From JAAYYM01 sp964638005 (GTDB lineage Bacteria > Bacillota > Clostridia > Lachnospirales > Lachnospiraceae): a DNA stretch of 64,000 nucleotides. Made by a program: the position numbers and the translations under genes. Positions 16,263 to 25,666 of this stretch are shown here, one piece after another (position 1 is the stretch's first letter; the number at the start of each line of letters is the position of its first letter). The notes beneath the pieces were generated by a model, which saw nothing but the letters and a program-made list of their open reading frames with translations, ran no database searches and had not been told where the DNA came from. The stretch spans positions 1 to 64,000 of the forward strand of contig CAZWXS010000005.1 of the NCBI GenBank assembly GCA_964638005.1, given 5' to 3'.

Positions 16263-16796
16263 TCAGGTTCGTGAATCCAAATCCACCTGTAATGCATCCA
16301 GATACGGAACTACGATTCCTTGCTTCTGTTTGATCTCGTACTTTATATCCAGCTCCTCGAACCTAAAGCTTTTGCGGCCTCCGTTTGCCGCCCTGTCCCA
16401 GAATTTCTTCAACTCGCAAAACGGTAAATAGTACAGAAAATTCTTAGCGGTATAATAAATCAGTATAAATGCAACTCCGCCCTGTTTTTCAAACTCTTCC
16501 ATGAAGTTGACCTGATGCTCATGAACATTTGCCAGTGCAAAGGTATCCGTGGCACATTCCTTTGCATCGAAGCAGACCGGTATACCCTGTACCGCACCGA
16601 TGTAATCAACTGTACTCTTCTGTTCAAAATAGGCGAGTGTGATGTGTCTGCTTTCCTTATCCATCTTAATGGGCGTGATGGGCGTCGGCATCTTTTGAAT
16701 CAGTGCCAGACCATTTGCTCTGTATTTTTCATTTGTCCTGTTGATCAGTTCTTCCAGTGTGGATCCTCTTAATCCTCTGGAGTTCCATGTTGCCAT
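16263..16796 (-). CDS. recU: Holliday junction resolvase RecU
   Basis: About 177 residues with family landmarks: NSRGLRGSTLEELIN at the start, YRANGLALIQKMPTPI, and the nuclease residues of TVDYIGAVQG and CFDAKE, followed by FILIYY and FLYYLPF. RecU resolves recombination intermediates in Firmicutes, acting after RuvAB; ruvAB are elsewhere in this window. The start ATG 16796 has GGGAGG 5 bases upstream and lies inside the 3' end of the pseudouridine synthase gene (68-base overlap), suggesting coupling. In Bacillus recU neighbours a penicillin-binding protein gene, which is not the case here. Confidence 0.93.
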   Translation of the reverse strand: MATWNSRGLRGSTLEELINRTNEKYRANGLALIQKMPTPITPIKMDKESRHITLAYFEQKSTVDYIGAVQGIPVCFDAKECATDTFALANVHEHQVNFMEEFEKQGGVAFILIYYTAKNFLYYLPFCELKKFWDRAANGGRKSFRFEELDIKYEIKQKQGIVVPYLDALQVDLDSRT

Positions 16797-17775
16797 GTCT
16801 GCCTCCCGGTTCTGCCGCTTCATCTATGATTGCCTGAAATATGGATGAAGGCGATGCAGTAAATTCCTGTTTTGATAGATATGCCAATGCCCCGTTGATT
16901 TCCGGCATGACGAGCTTATATGCATGTAACAGCTGTGATGTGACACCGGATTGTTTCCGATATGCCCCATTGATTTCTTTATTTCCATACTTCACGTCCC
17001 CGATGATCGGATGTCTGACGGAAGCAAGATGTGCCCTGATCTGATGTGACTTTCCGGTAATCAGTTCTACCTCTAACAGCGTGGCATCTTCTAAATACCC
17101 AAGCGGTCTATAGGATGTCTCTATGCGGGCGGCGTCTTCTTCCCCGGTATCATGAATCGTAACACGGTTATGTGCTTCATCCTTCGTCAGATACCCTCTG
17201 ATCGTCTGCTCCTCTGCGACCCGTCCGTCCACCATACATATGTAATACTTATGCAGGGTACGGTTCTTGAGCATTTCAGACATCGTCTGCAGACCAATCA
17301 GTGTTTTTCCGCATATCACAATACCGCTCGTATTCCGATCCAGTCTGTTGCAGACGGACGGAGTAAAGGTCTTTAATATTTCCGGAGTTATCGAAGCATT
17401 CTTCAATAAATGATCAATACAATATTCATTCAGCGACACATCTCCGGGCTGCGCCTTCTGCGAGAGCATACCAACCGGTTTGTTGATCAGGAGAATATGT
17501 TCGTCTTCATAAATCACATCAAGTTTGACCGCATGTTCCACGCTATGATTACGAGTTGAAGAAAATTTTTCAATGGTCTCATCAGATAAGAACAGTTTGA
17601 TTTCATCGCCGACACAGACCTTTTCACTGCCGTCTGCTTTTTTACCGTTCAGTACGATGTTCTTCTTTCGCAGCATCTTAAAGATGAACCCCATGGATGC
17701 ATTATTCATATATTTTAATAACAGCTTGTCCAGCCGTTGTCCGGCTTCATTTCCGGATACGGTCACCACTCTCAT
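16729..17775 (-). CDS. RluA family 23S rRNA pseudouridine synthase (RluC/RluD type)
   Basis: 348 residues. An N-terminal S4 RNA-binding domain (about 12-70; QRLDKLLLKYMNNAS, KNIVLNGKK) precedes the synthase domain with the catalytic Asp in CNRLDRNTSGIV near residue 144, plus LITGKSHQIRAHLA. The enzyme isomerises uridines in large-subunit rRNA; exact target positions cannot be told from sequence. The extreme C terminus, from about residue 325, is encoded within the start of recU and is poorly conserved-looking. GAGGTG lies 5 bases before ATG 17775. Confidence 0.93.
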   Translation of the reverse strand: MRVVTVSGNEAGQRLDKLLLKYMNNASMGFIFKMLRKKNIVLNGKKADGSEKVCVGDEIKLFLSDETIEKFSSTRNHSVEHAVKLDVIYEDEHILLINKPVGMLSQKAQPGDVSLNEYCIDHLLKNASITPEILKTFTPSVCNRLDRNTSGIVICGKTLIGLQTMSEMLKNRTLHKYYICMVDGRVAEEQTIRGYLTKDEAHNRVTIHDTGEEDAARIETSYRPLGYLEDATLLEVELITGKSHQIRAHLASVRHPIIGDVKYGNKEINGAYRKQSGVTSQLLHAYKLVMPEINGALAYLSKQEFTASPSSIFQAIIDEAAEPGGRHGNMELQRIKRIHTGRTDQQDK

Positions 17776-17787
17776 CCATTCACCTCG

Positions 17788-18357
17788 TCACAGTGAGATT
17801 GCCAGCAGCAGCGACAATATCTGATTGCTTTGGCTGTCTTCCGCTGGCGCATACTTATCCTGCATCTGCTGCAGGCGCTTTTCAAACTGTCCGTAATCAT
17901 TCCATAGCTTAACTTCAACATTCTTCAGGCTATCCTTTTCAAGCATAACTTTGATATGTTCCTGCAGCTTCTGAAGGGACTGCGCATCACCGTCCCGATA
18001 CCCGCAGATCGTATTTGCATTACATGCAAGCTGCTGTATCTGATAGGACTTATCCGGCATCGTAAAGACCAGATCATATTGCATGGGCAGATCATGTACG
18101 ATCGCCATGGAACGCTCATGCAATTTGGGACTGCTGTCCTTGAAACGGAAGAACATGATCATATTGACCGCGCTCTTGCTCGCCGGAAGCATTCCAAGGA
18201 TTGCAACCACCGTCATAGCATTGGATTTGGTTCCGGTCGTGCAGAGCCCGACGATCAGAATCGCAAATGCAATTGCAAATAGTCCGACTGTCCTGAGCGT
18301 TACGATCTTTCTTTGGTATTTCAGATATCCGTATTGTCCCTTTTGTATCTTTTTCAT
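17788..18357 (-). CDS. Hypothetical two-helix membrane protein
   Basis: About 189 residues, function unknown. Two hydrophobic segments sit near residues 24-42 (VGLFAIAFAILIVGLCT) and 49-66 (AMTVVAILGMLPASKSAVN), followed by a soluble domain of about 120 residues with HDLPMQYDLVFTMPDKSY and a Gln-rich helical tail. Start ATG 18357 is preceded by GAAGG and begins one base after the SDR gene ends; the longer upstream frame is Lys-rich sequence read from the SDR tail. Operon position between the SDR and the pseudouridine synthase gives no strong hint. Confidence 0.75.
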   Translation of the reverse strand: MKKIQKGQYGYLKYQRKIVTLRTVGLFAIAFAILIVGLCTTGTKSNAMTVVAILGMLPASKSAVNMIMFFRFKDSSPKLHERSMAIVHDLPMQYDLVFTMPDKSYQIQQLACNANTICGYRDGDAQSLQKLQEHIKVMLEKDSLKNVEVKLWNDYGQFEKRLQQMQDKYAPAEDSQSNQILSLLLAISL

Positions 18358-18358
18358 G

Positions 18359-19189
18359 TTATGCCTTCTTATCTTTCTTCTTGTTTTTATTCTTATCTTT
18401 TTTGCTGTCCTTTTTAGTGTCATCCTTTTCATTCATCCGCTGTACAACGGACAAAATCCACTTATGGGAACAAATCTTTGTCATAGCTGCAAACAGTTTC
18501 ATAGTTGTTCCGTATACGGAAACTTCTTTTTTATCCGAGGAAGCCTTCAGCGCAGTCTTGACAACATCTGCCGCATTGACCATTGCAAGCTTCTTATAAA
18601 GTGGCATGGAGTTCTTCTGCTCCGCTAAATCAAAGAACTCTGTCTTAACAGGTCCCGGACATACCGCTGTTACGTATATGCCCCGATCCGCCAATTCATA
18701 ATTCAATGCCTTGGACAGGCTGAGTACATAAGACTTGGTTGCTGCATAAACAGCAAAACCCGGCTGCGGCAGAAATGCTGCCGAGGATGCCAGCTGTATG
18801 ATACGGCTGCCATTGCTCATATACGGAAGACAGATATGTGTCATTGAAGTCAATGCTACACAATTGAGTTCAATCATTCCGGTCGCATCGTCTGATTCAC
18901 TGCCTGCAAAATCACCAATGATACCATAACCTGCAGAATTTACCAGCATTTTTATTGTAGGCTGGTTCTCTGCAAGCAGAATTTCCAATATTTTCAACTG
19001 CTTTCGGTTGGATAGGTCAATCGGGACGATCTTCAATGGTGTCTTGACACTTTTCTGAAGTTCTACCAGTCTGTCCTGCCTTCTTGCAATGACCCATATT
19101 TCATTAAGTTTTGTATAGGCTTTATCAATCTGTTTGACAAATTCCCTGCCCATTCCGGATGAAGCGCCTGTCACAATTGCAATATTCAT
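18359..19189 (-). CDS. Short-chain dehydrogenase/reductase family protein
   Basis: 276 residues of the classical SDR fold: NAD(P)-binding TGASSGMGREF at residues 7-17, NSAGYG around 86, catalytic Ser in LASSAAF and the YAATK active site (Tyr/Lys) near residue 149-153. It is close to the DltE/YqjQ type of SDR. The substrate is unknown. The last 20 or so residues are almost all Lys, Asp and Asn, an unusual basic tail not part of the fold. GGAGG lies 7 bases before ATG 19189; the YgiQ gene ends 11 bases upstream. Confidence 0.9.
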   Translation of the reverse strand: MNIAIVTGASSGMGREFVKQIDKAYTKLNEIWVIARRQDRLVELQKSVKTPLKIVPIDLSNRKQLKILEILLAENQPTIKMLVNSAGYGIIGDFAGSESDDATGMIELNCVALTSMTHICLPYMSNGSRIIQLASSAAFLPQPGFAVYAATKSYVLSLSKALNYELADRGIYVTAVCPGPVKTEFFDLAEQKNSMPLYKKLAMVNAADVVKTALKASSDKKEVSVYGTTMKLFAAMTKICSHKWILSVVQRMNEKDDTKKDSKKDKNKNKKKDKKA

Positions 19190-19200
19190 TGATATCCCTC

Positions 19201-21117
19201 CTACGACTTTCGTTTATGCACATTTCTGATTGTTCTTTTCCTTTGCGCTCCTCTGCCGCTTTCGCTCTGCTGTTTTGCTGTATATGCCGCATGATGCTCC
19301 TGTCTTTTTCTGTCCTGCATCTTGCGCGGACGAATCAGGCAGTGCTCATCAAATCCGATCAGATCCTGGCGATGTTCTTTTAAAAGTGCTTCCAGAACAG
19401 CCTCATAGTTCTTCGGGTCACGATATTGTATCAATGCTCTCTGTAATGCTTTTTCATGTGGATTCTTCGGCACATAGACCGATTTCTTGGTTCTTGGATC
19501 CATCTCCGTATAATACATGACAGTTGACATGGTAGACGGTGTGGGATAAAAATCCTGAACCTGTTCAGGCATATGTCCGAGGTCCCTTAAATATTCCGCA
19601 AGCTCTATCGCATCTTTCAAGGTCGAGCCTGGATGTGACGACATCAGATACGGTACGAGAAACTGATTTTTGCCTGCCTTTTGATTCAGCTGTTCATATT
19701 TTCTGCAAAAGCGATCATACACTGCCCTCTCGGGCTTACCCATATAATACAGAACCTGTCCGGAAATGTGCTCCGGCGCAACCTTTAACTGTCCGCTGAT
19801 ATGGTGCATGACCAATTCTTCAAAGAAGGTCGGATCCTGATCATATATCAGATAGTCATAGCGTATACCCGAACGGATGAATACCTTCTTGACCTTTGGT
19901 ACCTTGCGCAGCTTCCGCAATAAAACCACATAATTGGAATGATCGATGCGAAGGTTCTTACAAGCAGTCGGGAACAGGCATTGCTGCTTTTTGCATACTC
20001 CTGTCTTCAACTGCTTTGCACAAGAGGGCTCACGGAAGTTTGCAGTCGGTCCGCCGACATCATGAATATAGCCTTTGAATTCCGGATCATATTGAAAGGT
20101 CTCTGCTTCCGCAATAATGGATTCATGACTTCTTTGCTGTATCGTTCTTCCCTGATGAAAGGTAAGTGCACAGAAATTACATCCTCCGAAACATCCTCTG
20201 CTGCTGATCAGTGAAAACTTGATTTCTTTGATTGCCGGGATTCCGCCCTTTGCCTCATAGGAGGGGTGATAGGTTCTCATATACGGCAGCCGATAGACCT
20301 CATCCATCTCTTCTGTAGTCAAAGGTAATGCAGGAGGATTCTGCACGACATATTGTTTCTCACCGTATTGTTCCACAAGCGTCCTGCCGGTCACGGCATC
20401 GGTGTTCTCATACTGTATCAGAAAGCTGTCTGCATAGGCTTCCCTGCTGGTACACACTGTCTCATAATCCGGCAGTATGACCGCATCATATAAATTGTCC
20501 GTTGTCGATGTCTTATATACGGTTCCTTTGATAAATGTGATGTCCATCACCGCAATCTGTGCATTTAGGGCATCTGCAATCTCTATGATAGAATGTTCAC
20601 CCATGCCATAGGAAATGAGATCTGCTCCGGAATCCAGCAGCAGGGAACGTTTCATACGGTTTGACCAATAATCATAATGTGCCAGTCTTCTAAGACTTGC
20701 TTCAATTCCACCGATAATCATGGGTGTATGCTTATAGCTCCTGCGAATCAGATTGCCGTATACCACAGCCGCATAATCAGGCCGTTTACCGGTCTCTCCG
20801 CCGGGGGTATAGGCATCTGTCTGCCTGTGTTTCTTAGAAACATAATAGTGATTGACCATGGAATCCATATTGCCGCTGCTGACCAGAAATGCCAGTCGGG
20901 GTTCTCCGTAAATACAGACACTGTTGTCATCCTTCCAATCGGGTTGTGATATGATGCCGACGGAATATCCATGTGCTTCTAACAATCTGCTGATGATTGC
21001 CGGTCCGAAGGACGGATGATCCACATATGCATCTCCGATGACATATACAAAATCAAACTGTTCAATCTGTCTTTCCAGCATATCCTCTCTGCAAATCGGC
21101 AAAAAATCCTGATTCAT
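19201..21117 (-). CDS. YgiQ family radical SAM protein
   Basis: 638 residues matching the long YgiQ family: FVYVIGDAYVDHPSFG at the N terminus, B12-binding-like region, then a radical SAM core with SSRGCFGGCNFCAL near residue 315 whose Cys bind 4Fe-4S, and a second Cys set KTGVCKKQQCLFPTAC. The C-terminal tail is basic and Gln/Arg-rich. The family's reaction has not been established to my knowledge. The start overlaps the HAD gene's stop by 4 bases (ATGA), indicating coupled translation. Confidence 0.93.
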   Translation of the reverse strand: MNQDFLPICREDMLERQIEQFDFVYVIGDAYVDHPSFGPAIISRLLEAHGYSVGIISQPDWKDDNSVCIYGEPRLAFLVSSGNMDSMVNHYYVSKKHRQTDAYTPGGETGKRPDYAAVVYGNLIRRSYKHTPMIIGGIEASLRRLAHYDYWSNRMKRSLLLDSGADLISYGMGEHSIIEIADALNAQIAVMDITFIKGTVYKTSTTDNLYDAVILPDYETVCTSREAYADSFLIQYENTDAVTGRTLVEQYGEKQYVVQNPPALPLTTEEMDEVYRLPYMRTYHPSYEAKGGIPAIKEIKFSLISSRGCFGGCNFCALTFHQGRTIQQRSHESIIAEAETFQYDPEFKGYIHDVGGPTANFREPSCAKQLKTGVCKKQQCLFPTACKNLRIDHSNYVVLLRKLRKVPKVKKVFIRSGIRYDYLIYDQDPTFFEELVMHHISGQLKVAPEHISGQVLYYMGKPERAVYDRFCRKYEQLNQKAGKNQFLVPYLMSSHPGSTLKDAIELAEYLRDLGHMPEQVQDFYPTPSTMSTVMYYTEMDPRTKKSVYVPKNPHEKALQRALIQYRDPKNYEAVLEALLKEHRQDLIGFDEHCLIRPRKMQDRKRQEHHAAYTAKQQSESGRGAQRKRTIRNVHKRKS

Positions 21118-21785
21118 GCAAGTACCTCATAAGCATTCTCAAAGATATCAAAATAATCCTGAATATAATAATCCGCAATGCGTTTCTTCTCTTCCAGCTG
21201 GTAAGAGGAATATTCATCTTCTACCGCGCAGACCTTCATGCCCGCATTTTTTCCGGCTCTGATTCCTGCTGTGATATCCTCAAATACAAGACATTCTTCG
21301 GGTTCTACATGAAGATCCTTTGCCACCTTCAGATATACATCCGGTGCAGGCTTTCCCGCACATACATCACATCCGGTCGTGATGGCATCAAATCTGGACA
21401 GGATATCATGCTTGATCAGCACTGTTTCTGCCAGATGTGTTGAGTTGCTGGTTGCGATTCCAAGTTTGATACCGCGTTCACGACATGCATCCAGAAATTC
21501 TGTGACACCGGCTTTGAGAGGCACATAATCTCTGTATTTCTCATGTGCCATCTCATTCCACGTATCCTTAATCGTCTCAACGGAATCAGCTATTTGGAAA
21601 CGATTCTTGAAGTATGCTGCGGTTTCCGAAAAGCTCATGCCTTCTATTTCGTTTTGAAGATCTTCCGGCAACGGAATGCGGAATCGTCCCAAATATTCCT
21701 CATCTATCTTTCTCCACATCCACATAGAATCTACCAATGTACCGTCCAGATCAAAAATGACTGCTTTTATATTATCTAACATCAT
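21114..21785 (-). CDS. HAD family phosphatase (beta-phosphoglucomutase-like)
   Basis: 223 residues with the four HAD motifs: DLDGTLVDS (nucleophile Asp) at about 12-20, ATSNST near 114, Lys in CAGKPAPDVY near 144, and FEDITAGIRAGKNAG near 167. The cap region between motifs I and II is alpha-helical, the type found in beta-phosphoglucomutase and 5'-nucleotide phosphatases. The substrate cannot be named. It leads a two-gene unit with the YgiQ-type gene and starts just after the repeated hairpin region at 21791-21884. Confidence 0.9.
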   Translation of the reverse strand: MMLDNIKAVIFDLDGTLVDSMWMWRKIDEEYLGRFRIPLPEDLQNEIEGMSFSETAAYFKNRFQIADSVETIKDTWNEMAHEKYRDYVPLKAGVTEFLDACRERGIKLGIATSNSTHLAETVLIKHDILSRFDAITTGCDVCAGKPAPDVYLKVAKDLHVEPEECLVFEDITAGIRAGKNAGMKVCAVEDEYSSYQLEEKKRIADYYIQDYFDIFENAYEVLA

Positions 21786-21790
21786 GATTC

Positions 21791-21884
21791 TCCCTTTAAT
21801 CCATCAGGGGTGTCTCATTGCTTCGCAACGAGAGCTCTCCCTTTGATCCATCAGGGGTGTCTCATTGCTTCGCAACGAGAGCTC
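21791..21884. repeat. Two tandem 47-bp direct repeats overlapping the 3' end of the m5C methyltransferase gene
   Basis: Copies at 21791-21837 and 21838-21884 differ at one base (21798 A versus 21845 G). Copy two encodes the last six codons and stop of the upstream gene, so copy one is a duplicated gene end lying in its 3' untranslated region. Each copy contains a 9-bp stem (TCTCATTGC/GCAACGAGA) with a 3-base loop. In copy two an outer 8-bp stem (21850-21857 with 21886-21893) extends it. Confidence 0.92.
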
Positions 21885-23265
21885 TCCCCTGATATAACCA
21901 CCCTACTGCATATTTGTTCTTGAGCATCTGTTGATTGACCTTGCCCCATCCCAATGGATATCCATCCACACAGACAAGTACAGATGCCTTATTCTCTACA
22001 CGAAACCCTGCAGGTAATGCTATGGTCTCACCCTTTAGATATTTTATAACATTTGTGTCATCTGCCTTCAGATTCAGACAAAATGCATACTCAGAACACT
22101 TCAGATGCATCGCAAGTGCCTGACTCGGTTCAAAACGTCCGTTCCTGTCGACAGTGCCAAGATGCAGTCCCGTCCGCAGATACCGCAGAGACTGATGACA
22201 GGGTATACCGTCCGGCAGCAGATACAGATTGTCATCTCTGTATAACAATGCTTCCTTTTTCATAGAAGCTTTGAGAACATCGGAATATGTATACTGCATC
22301 CATTCCCGTACAGGCTTTAAGATGCTCTCCGGTATCAAAGGCTTGTTCCCTCTGACAGCCGTTTCCTCTGTCATTCCTTCTTCTTTTTGCAGCAGCGCCA
22401 GGAAATGACCTTCTCCGTCTACGAGATGCGGATATATCCGGACACATTGCTCATAAGGCTGCAGTCCCTCTCTGAATCCATGTTCCTTTGATAAATCCAT
22501 CAGCTTCATTTCAGGATACTGCTTTAAGACATCTTCTATCGTGGCTTCATCCTCTTCATAAGAAAAGGTACAGGTCGAATACAGAAGAAGCCCTCCCGGT
22601 CGCAGCATCCTTATCGCCGATGCCATGATTTCCTTTTGTATCGCATGGTATGTGGCAGGTCCTCGTTCAAGCCAACTCTTGATCAACGCCGGCTCCTTGC
22701 GGAACATACCCTCTCCCGAGCAGGGAGCATCCACCAATATCTTATCAAATGCTTCAGGATAATACTCCGCCAGCTTCTCGGGCGTTTCTGCTGTTACATA
22801 GCAATTTGCGATTCCCTGCAATTCTATGTTCTTAAGCAAGCCCCTCGCTCTTGACGCGCTGATGTCATTGGCAACAAGGATTCCCTTGCCTCGTAACCTC
22901 GCTCCAAGCTCTGTTGCTTTGCCTCCAGGAGCTGCACACAGATCAAGTACTCTGTCGCCCTCTTCTATAAGGAGCAAAGCTGCAGGTGTCATGGCACTCG
23001 GCTCCTGCAGATAATAGAGTCCCGCATAATAGTATGGATGCTTTGCCGGCTCTGTGACACCATCATAATAGTAGCCGTTCGGTATAAACGGAATCCTTTT
23101 GACCTGAAACGGAACAATCTCTTCAAATACTTCCGGCGATATCTTGGCTGTGTTGACACGCAGCCCGTAATGACGTGGATTCTCAAAGGACATCATATAT
23201 GCTTCATATTCATTTCCAAGCAGTTTCTGCATGGAGGCTTTGAACTCTTCGGGAAGATTAAACAT
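21862..23265 (-). CDS. RsmB/NOP (RsmF-like) rRNA cytosine-C5 methyltransferase
   Basis: 467 residues. An N-terminal recognition region (LRVNTAKI) is followed by a Rossmann methyltransferase core with SAM-binding DLCAAPGGKATELG near 110, VDAPCSGEGMFRK near 190 and the catalytic Cys pair in PCSGEG and YSTCTF, then RsmF-type C-terminal domains ending in a PUA-like fold with VDGYPLGWGK. RsmF relatives make m5C in 16S rRNA. The last codons (ALVAKQ and stop) and the following bases are duplicated in a tandem 47-bp repeat. Upstream is the M23 gene about 55 bases away. Confidence 0.93.
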   Translation of the reverse strand: MFNLPEEFKASMQKLLGNEYEAYMMSFENPRHYGLRVNTAKISPEVFEEIVPFQVKRIPFIPNGYYYDGVTEPAKHPYYYAGLYYLQEPSAMTPAALLLIEEGDRVLDLCAAPGGKATELGARLRGKGILVANDISASRARGLLKNIELQGIANCYVTAETPEKLAEYYPEAFDKILVDAPCSGEGMFRKEPALIKSWLERGPATYHAIQKEIMASAIRMLRPGGLLLYSTCTFSYEEDEATIEDVLKQYPEMKLMDLSKEHGFREGLQPYEQCVRIYPHLVDGEGHFLALLQKEEGMTEETAVRGNKPLIPESILKPVREWMQYTYSDVLKASMKKEALLYRDDNLYLLPDGIPCHQSLRYLRTGLHLGTVDRNGRFEPSQALAMHLKCSEYAFCLNLKADDTNVIKYLKGETIALPAGFRVENKASVLVCVDGYPLGWGKVNQQMLKNKYAVGWLYQGRALVAKQ

Positions 23266-23319
23266 GATGAACCACCTTAAGTAATTATTACATTTCAGTA
23301 TAGCATATTTCTGTATTCT

Positions 23320-24006
23320 TTAGTAGGTATACTTTAGTTTTTTACTCTCCAGTTTCTTCAGCAGAGGATACGGATTCAGACTGATTTCTTCACCATCGGG
23401 TGAATTGATATAAAAACCGACATGCAGATGTACGGCAAAGTTGCCGACAGTTCCTACTGTGTCACTGTATCCGCTGTCGCCCATATATCCGATCAGTTCT
23501 CCTGCCGCCACCTGTGAACCTTCCTCCAGTCCTTGCGCATAGGAATACAGATGCGCATAATAAAAATATCCGCCATGCGTACTGCGGATTCCGATTCGAT
23601 AGCCGCCCTGTCTCAACCAACCCATCTTCTCAATGGTTCCGGCCGTCATACTCACGATAGGATATAGTCCCCGCTCATTGATATCTGCCATGATATCACA
23701 GCCCTCATGCCCTCTTTGTCCTCCGTAAGTTCTCTCGAACATCCATGAATTTTCATAAGAGACCGAAGCATCAGACCGATTGATCGACTCCGGCACCGGA
23801 AAAAAAATCAGATCCGCGAGAATGTCCTGCATGGCCTCGTCCTGTTCATAATCACCTGCACGATAGGCGTCTGTATATATACATGTCTGCTCCTTCCCGA
23901 CATACAGCCCCGCCGAGGTACGCAGCAGTTTTGTCAGAGACACGACTGTCACACACAAAGCAAGCAATATCAACAAAAAAAGCAGCATCGGCTTGAAATA
24001 CTTCAT
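23320..24006 (-). CDS. Membrane-anchored M23 family metallopeptidase
   Basis: About 228 residues: an N-terminal membrane segment (MLLFLLILLALCVTVVSL, about 7-24), a linker, then an extracellular LytM/M23 domain from about 105. Zinc-site residues are the His and Asp of GHEGCDIM and the HLHVGF motif near the end. Such proteins cut peptidoglycan cross-bridges or, when used as scaffolds, control other hydrolases; here both HxxxD and HxH are present, so activity is plausible. Start ATG 24006 has GAGGGGA 4 bases upstream; a terminator separates it from pepD. Confidence 0.9.
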   Translation of the reverse strand: MKYFKPMLLFLLILLALCVTVVSLTKLLRTSAGLYVGKEQTCIYTDAYRAGDYEQDEAMQDILADLIFFPVPESINRSDASVSYENSWMFERTYGGQRGHEGCDIMADINERGLYPIVSMTAGTIEKMGWLRQGGYRIGIRSTHGGYFYYAHLYSYAQGLEEGSQVAAGELIGYMGDSGYSDTVGTVGNFAVHLHVGFYINSPDGEEISLNPYPLLKKLESKKLKYTY

Positions 24007-24055
24007 TAATCCCCTCAAACACCATGTAATCACGACATTTTCATCGCTACCCACG

Positions 24056-24087
24056 AAAAAAGCATATATTCAACTATATGCTTTTTT
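24056..24087. terminator. Terminator between pepD and the M23 gene
   Basis: Perfect 13-bp inverted repeat (24056-24068 and 24075-24087) with a 6-base loop, A-run on one side and six T on the other. It lies 8 bases after the pepD stop on the minus strand. Confidence 0.9.
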
Positions 24088-24094
24088 GAGGATT

Positions 24095-25549
24095 TTATTT
24101 GCAGTTTTTCAAAACAGCCAACAGATACTCCCATGTCCGTTTTGTAGAGGAAATGCTGAGTTTCTCCTTCGGGGTATGAATATTTTGGATTTCAGGTCCA
24201 AACGAAACAATGTCAATGCCTTCTATCTTACTGTACATCGTTCCACACTCCAGTCCGGCATGTATCCCGCTTAATCTTGGATTGCATCCGAAGGTCTTCT
24301 GATAAGTCTTGAACATGATGTCTCGCAGATCCGATTTGCTCGTATACTCCCATGCCGGAAAATCCCCGTCAACACCGTAAGTTCCGCCAATCGTCTCCGT
24401 CAGATACTTTAACTTATCTCCGAGAGCGTATTTCTCAGAAGAAACAGAGCTTCTGATGTTGATCTGCATGACAAAATTATTTTCCTTCAGTCTCATGATA
24501 CCGGCATTCAATGAGGTCTGTACCAGACTGTCCGTCTCAGGACTCATCTTCTGCACACCATCCGGAATCGTCATCAGCAGGAAGATGACCCGTTCTTTCG
24601 TCTTGGGAGTCAATACCTGTTCATCGGATACCCCTTTATCTTCACAATAGATCGTAATATTCTTTTCTATGATGCGGTATTCATTTTGAATGGTACGCTC
24701 AAACTGGCTGATCAATTCTTCAAACTGATAGGCATCTTTTTCGTGTACCAGAATCTCTGCCTTTGCCTCACGCGGGATGGCATTGTCCTGCAGCCCGCCC
24801 TTGAGATAGATCAGATCAAACCGGATATTCTTGCCGATGAAATGTAAAAGCCGTCCCATCAGCAGATTGGCATTCCCTCGATACTTATCAATCTCCGTAC
24901 CGGAGTGTCCGCCTGTCAGGCCGCATAATACAATGGTGTATTTGCTTCCTCTTTTTTCAACATATCTGACAGGAATGGTACATTTTGCACACATACCGCC
25001 GGCAGAGCTGACCAAAAGCTCTCCTTCATTTTCATTGTCGATGTTGATCATCCTTTTTCCTTGGAGCAGAGACACATCCAGACCTGTAATTCCCTGCATT
25101 CCGGTCTCTTCGTCCACGGTAAAGACAGCCTCAAGCGGAGGATGCTGCAGGGTATCATCTGCCAATATCGCCAGACAATATGCAACTGCGATGCCGTCAT
25201 CCGCACCCAGTGTCGTTCCCTTCGCATATACGTAGTCATCCATGATGGCGAGCTTCAGACCATCCTTTTTGAAGTCAAACTTGCCGTCATAATCAAAATT
25301 CTTCTCACACACCATATCCATATGTCCCTGCAGTATCACGAGTGCCGACTGCTCATAGCCCTTGCTTGCAGGCTTCTTGATGATGACATTGCCGAGCAGA
25401 TCCTGATGATATTCGAGTTCATGTTCCCTTGCAAATGCAACACAATATGCACTGATTGCCGCAGTGTTTCCTGAACCATGCGGAATCGCACATATTTCTT
25501 CAAAATATCGAAATACCTCTGTGGGTTGTAATGTTTCTAATACTGCCAT
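24095..25549 (-). CDS. pepD: Aminoacyl-histidine dipeptidase (PepD, M20 family)
   Basis: About 484 residues of M20C type: ICAIPHGSGN near the start, metal ligands in LQGHMDMVCE and GADDGIAVAYCLAI, the catalytic Glu in VDEETGMQG, and GLECG at the C terminus. It hydrolyses Xaa-His and other dipeptides in the cytoplasm using two zinc ions. The start is ATG 25549 (MAVLETL), 6 bases after GGAGA; the in-frame ATG at 25555 touches the RBS. It is divergently arranged from the ylbJ-like gene and is ended by its own terminator. Confidence 0.93.
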   Translation of the reverse strand: MAVLETLQPTEVFRYFEEICAIPHGSGNTAAISAYCVAFAREHELEYHQDLLGNVIIKKPASKGYEQSALVILQGHMDMVCEKNFDYDGKFDFKKDGLKLAIMDDYVYAKGTTLGADDGIAVAYCLAILADDTLQHPPLEAVFTVDEETGMQGITGLDVSLLQGKRMINIDNENEGELLVSSAGGMCAKCTIPVRYVEKRGSKYTIVLCGLTGGHSGTEIDKYRGNANLLMGRLLHFIGKNIRFDLIYLKGGLQDNAIPREAKAEILVHEKDAYQFEELISQFERTIQNEYRIIEKNITIYCEDKGVSDEQVLTPKTKERVIFLLMTIPDGVQKMSPETDSLVQTSLNAGIMRLKENNFVMQINIRSSVSSEKYALGDKLKYLTETIGGTYGVDGDFPAWEYTSKSDLRDIMFKTYQKTFGCNPRLSGIHAGLECGTMYSKIEGIDIVSFGPEIQNIHTPKEKLSISSTKRTWEYLLAVLKNCK

Positions 25550-25666
25550 GTTCATTCTCCAATCTATCGTTTCATAAATTCTGTTCCTGTTTTGTGTACT
25601 TATATTTTGTCATAGTTATATGCAAAAATCAAGTTATGATTGGTGGATATCACCATATAATATGAT

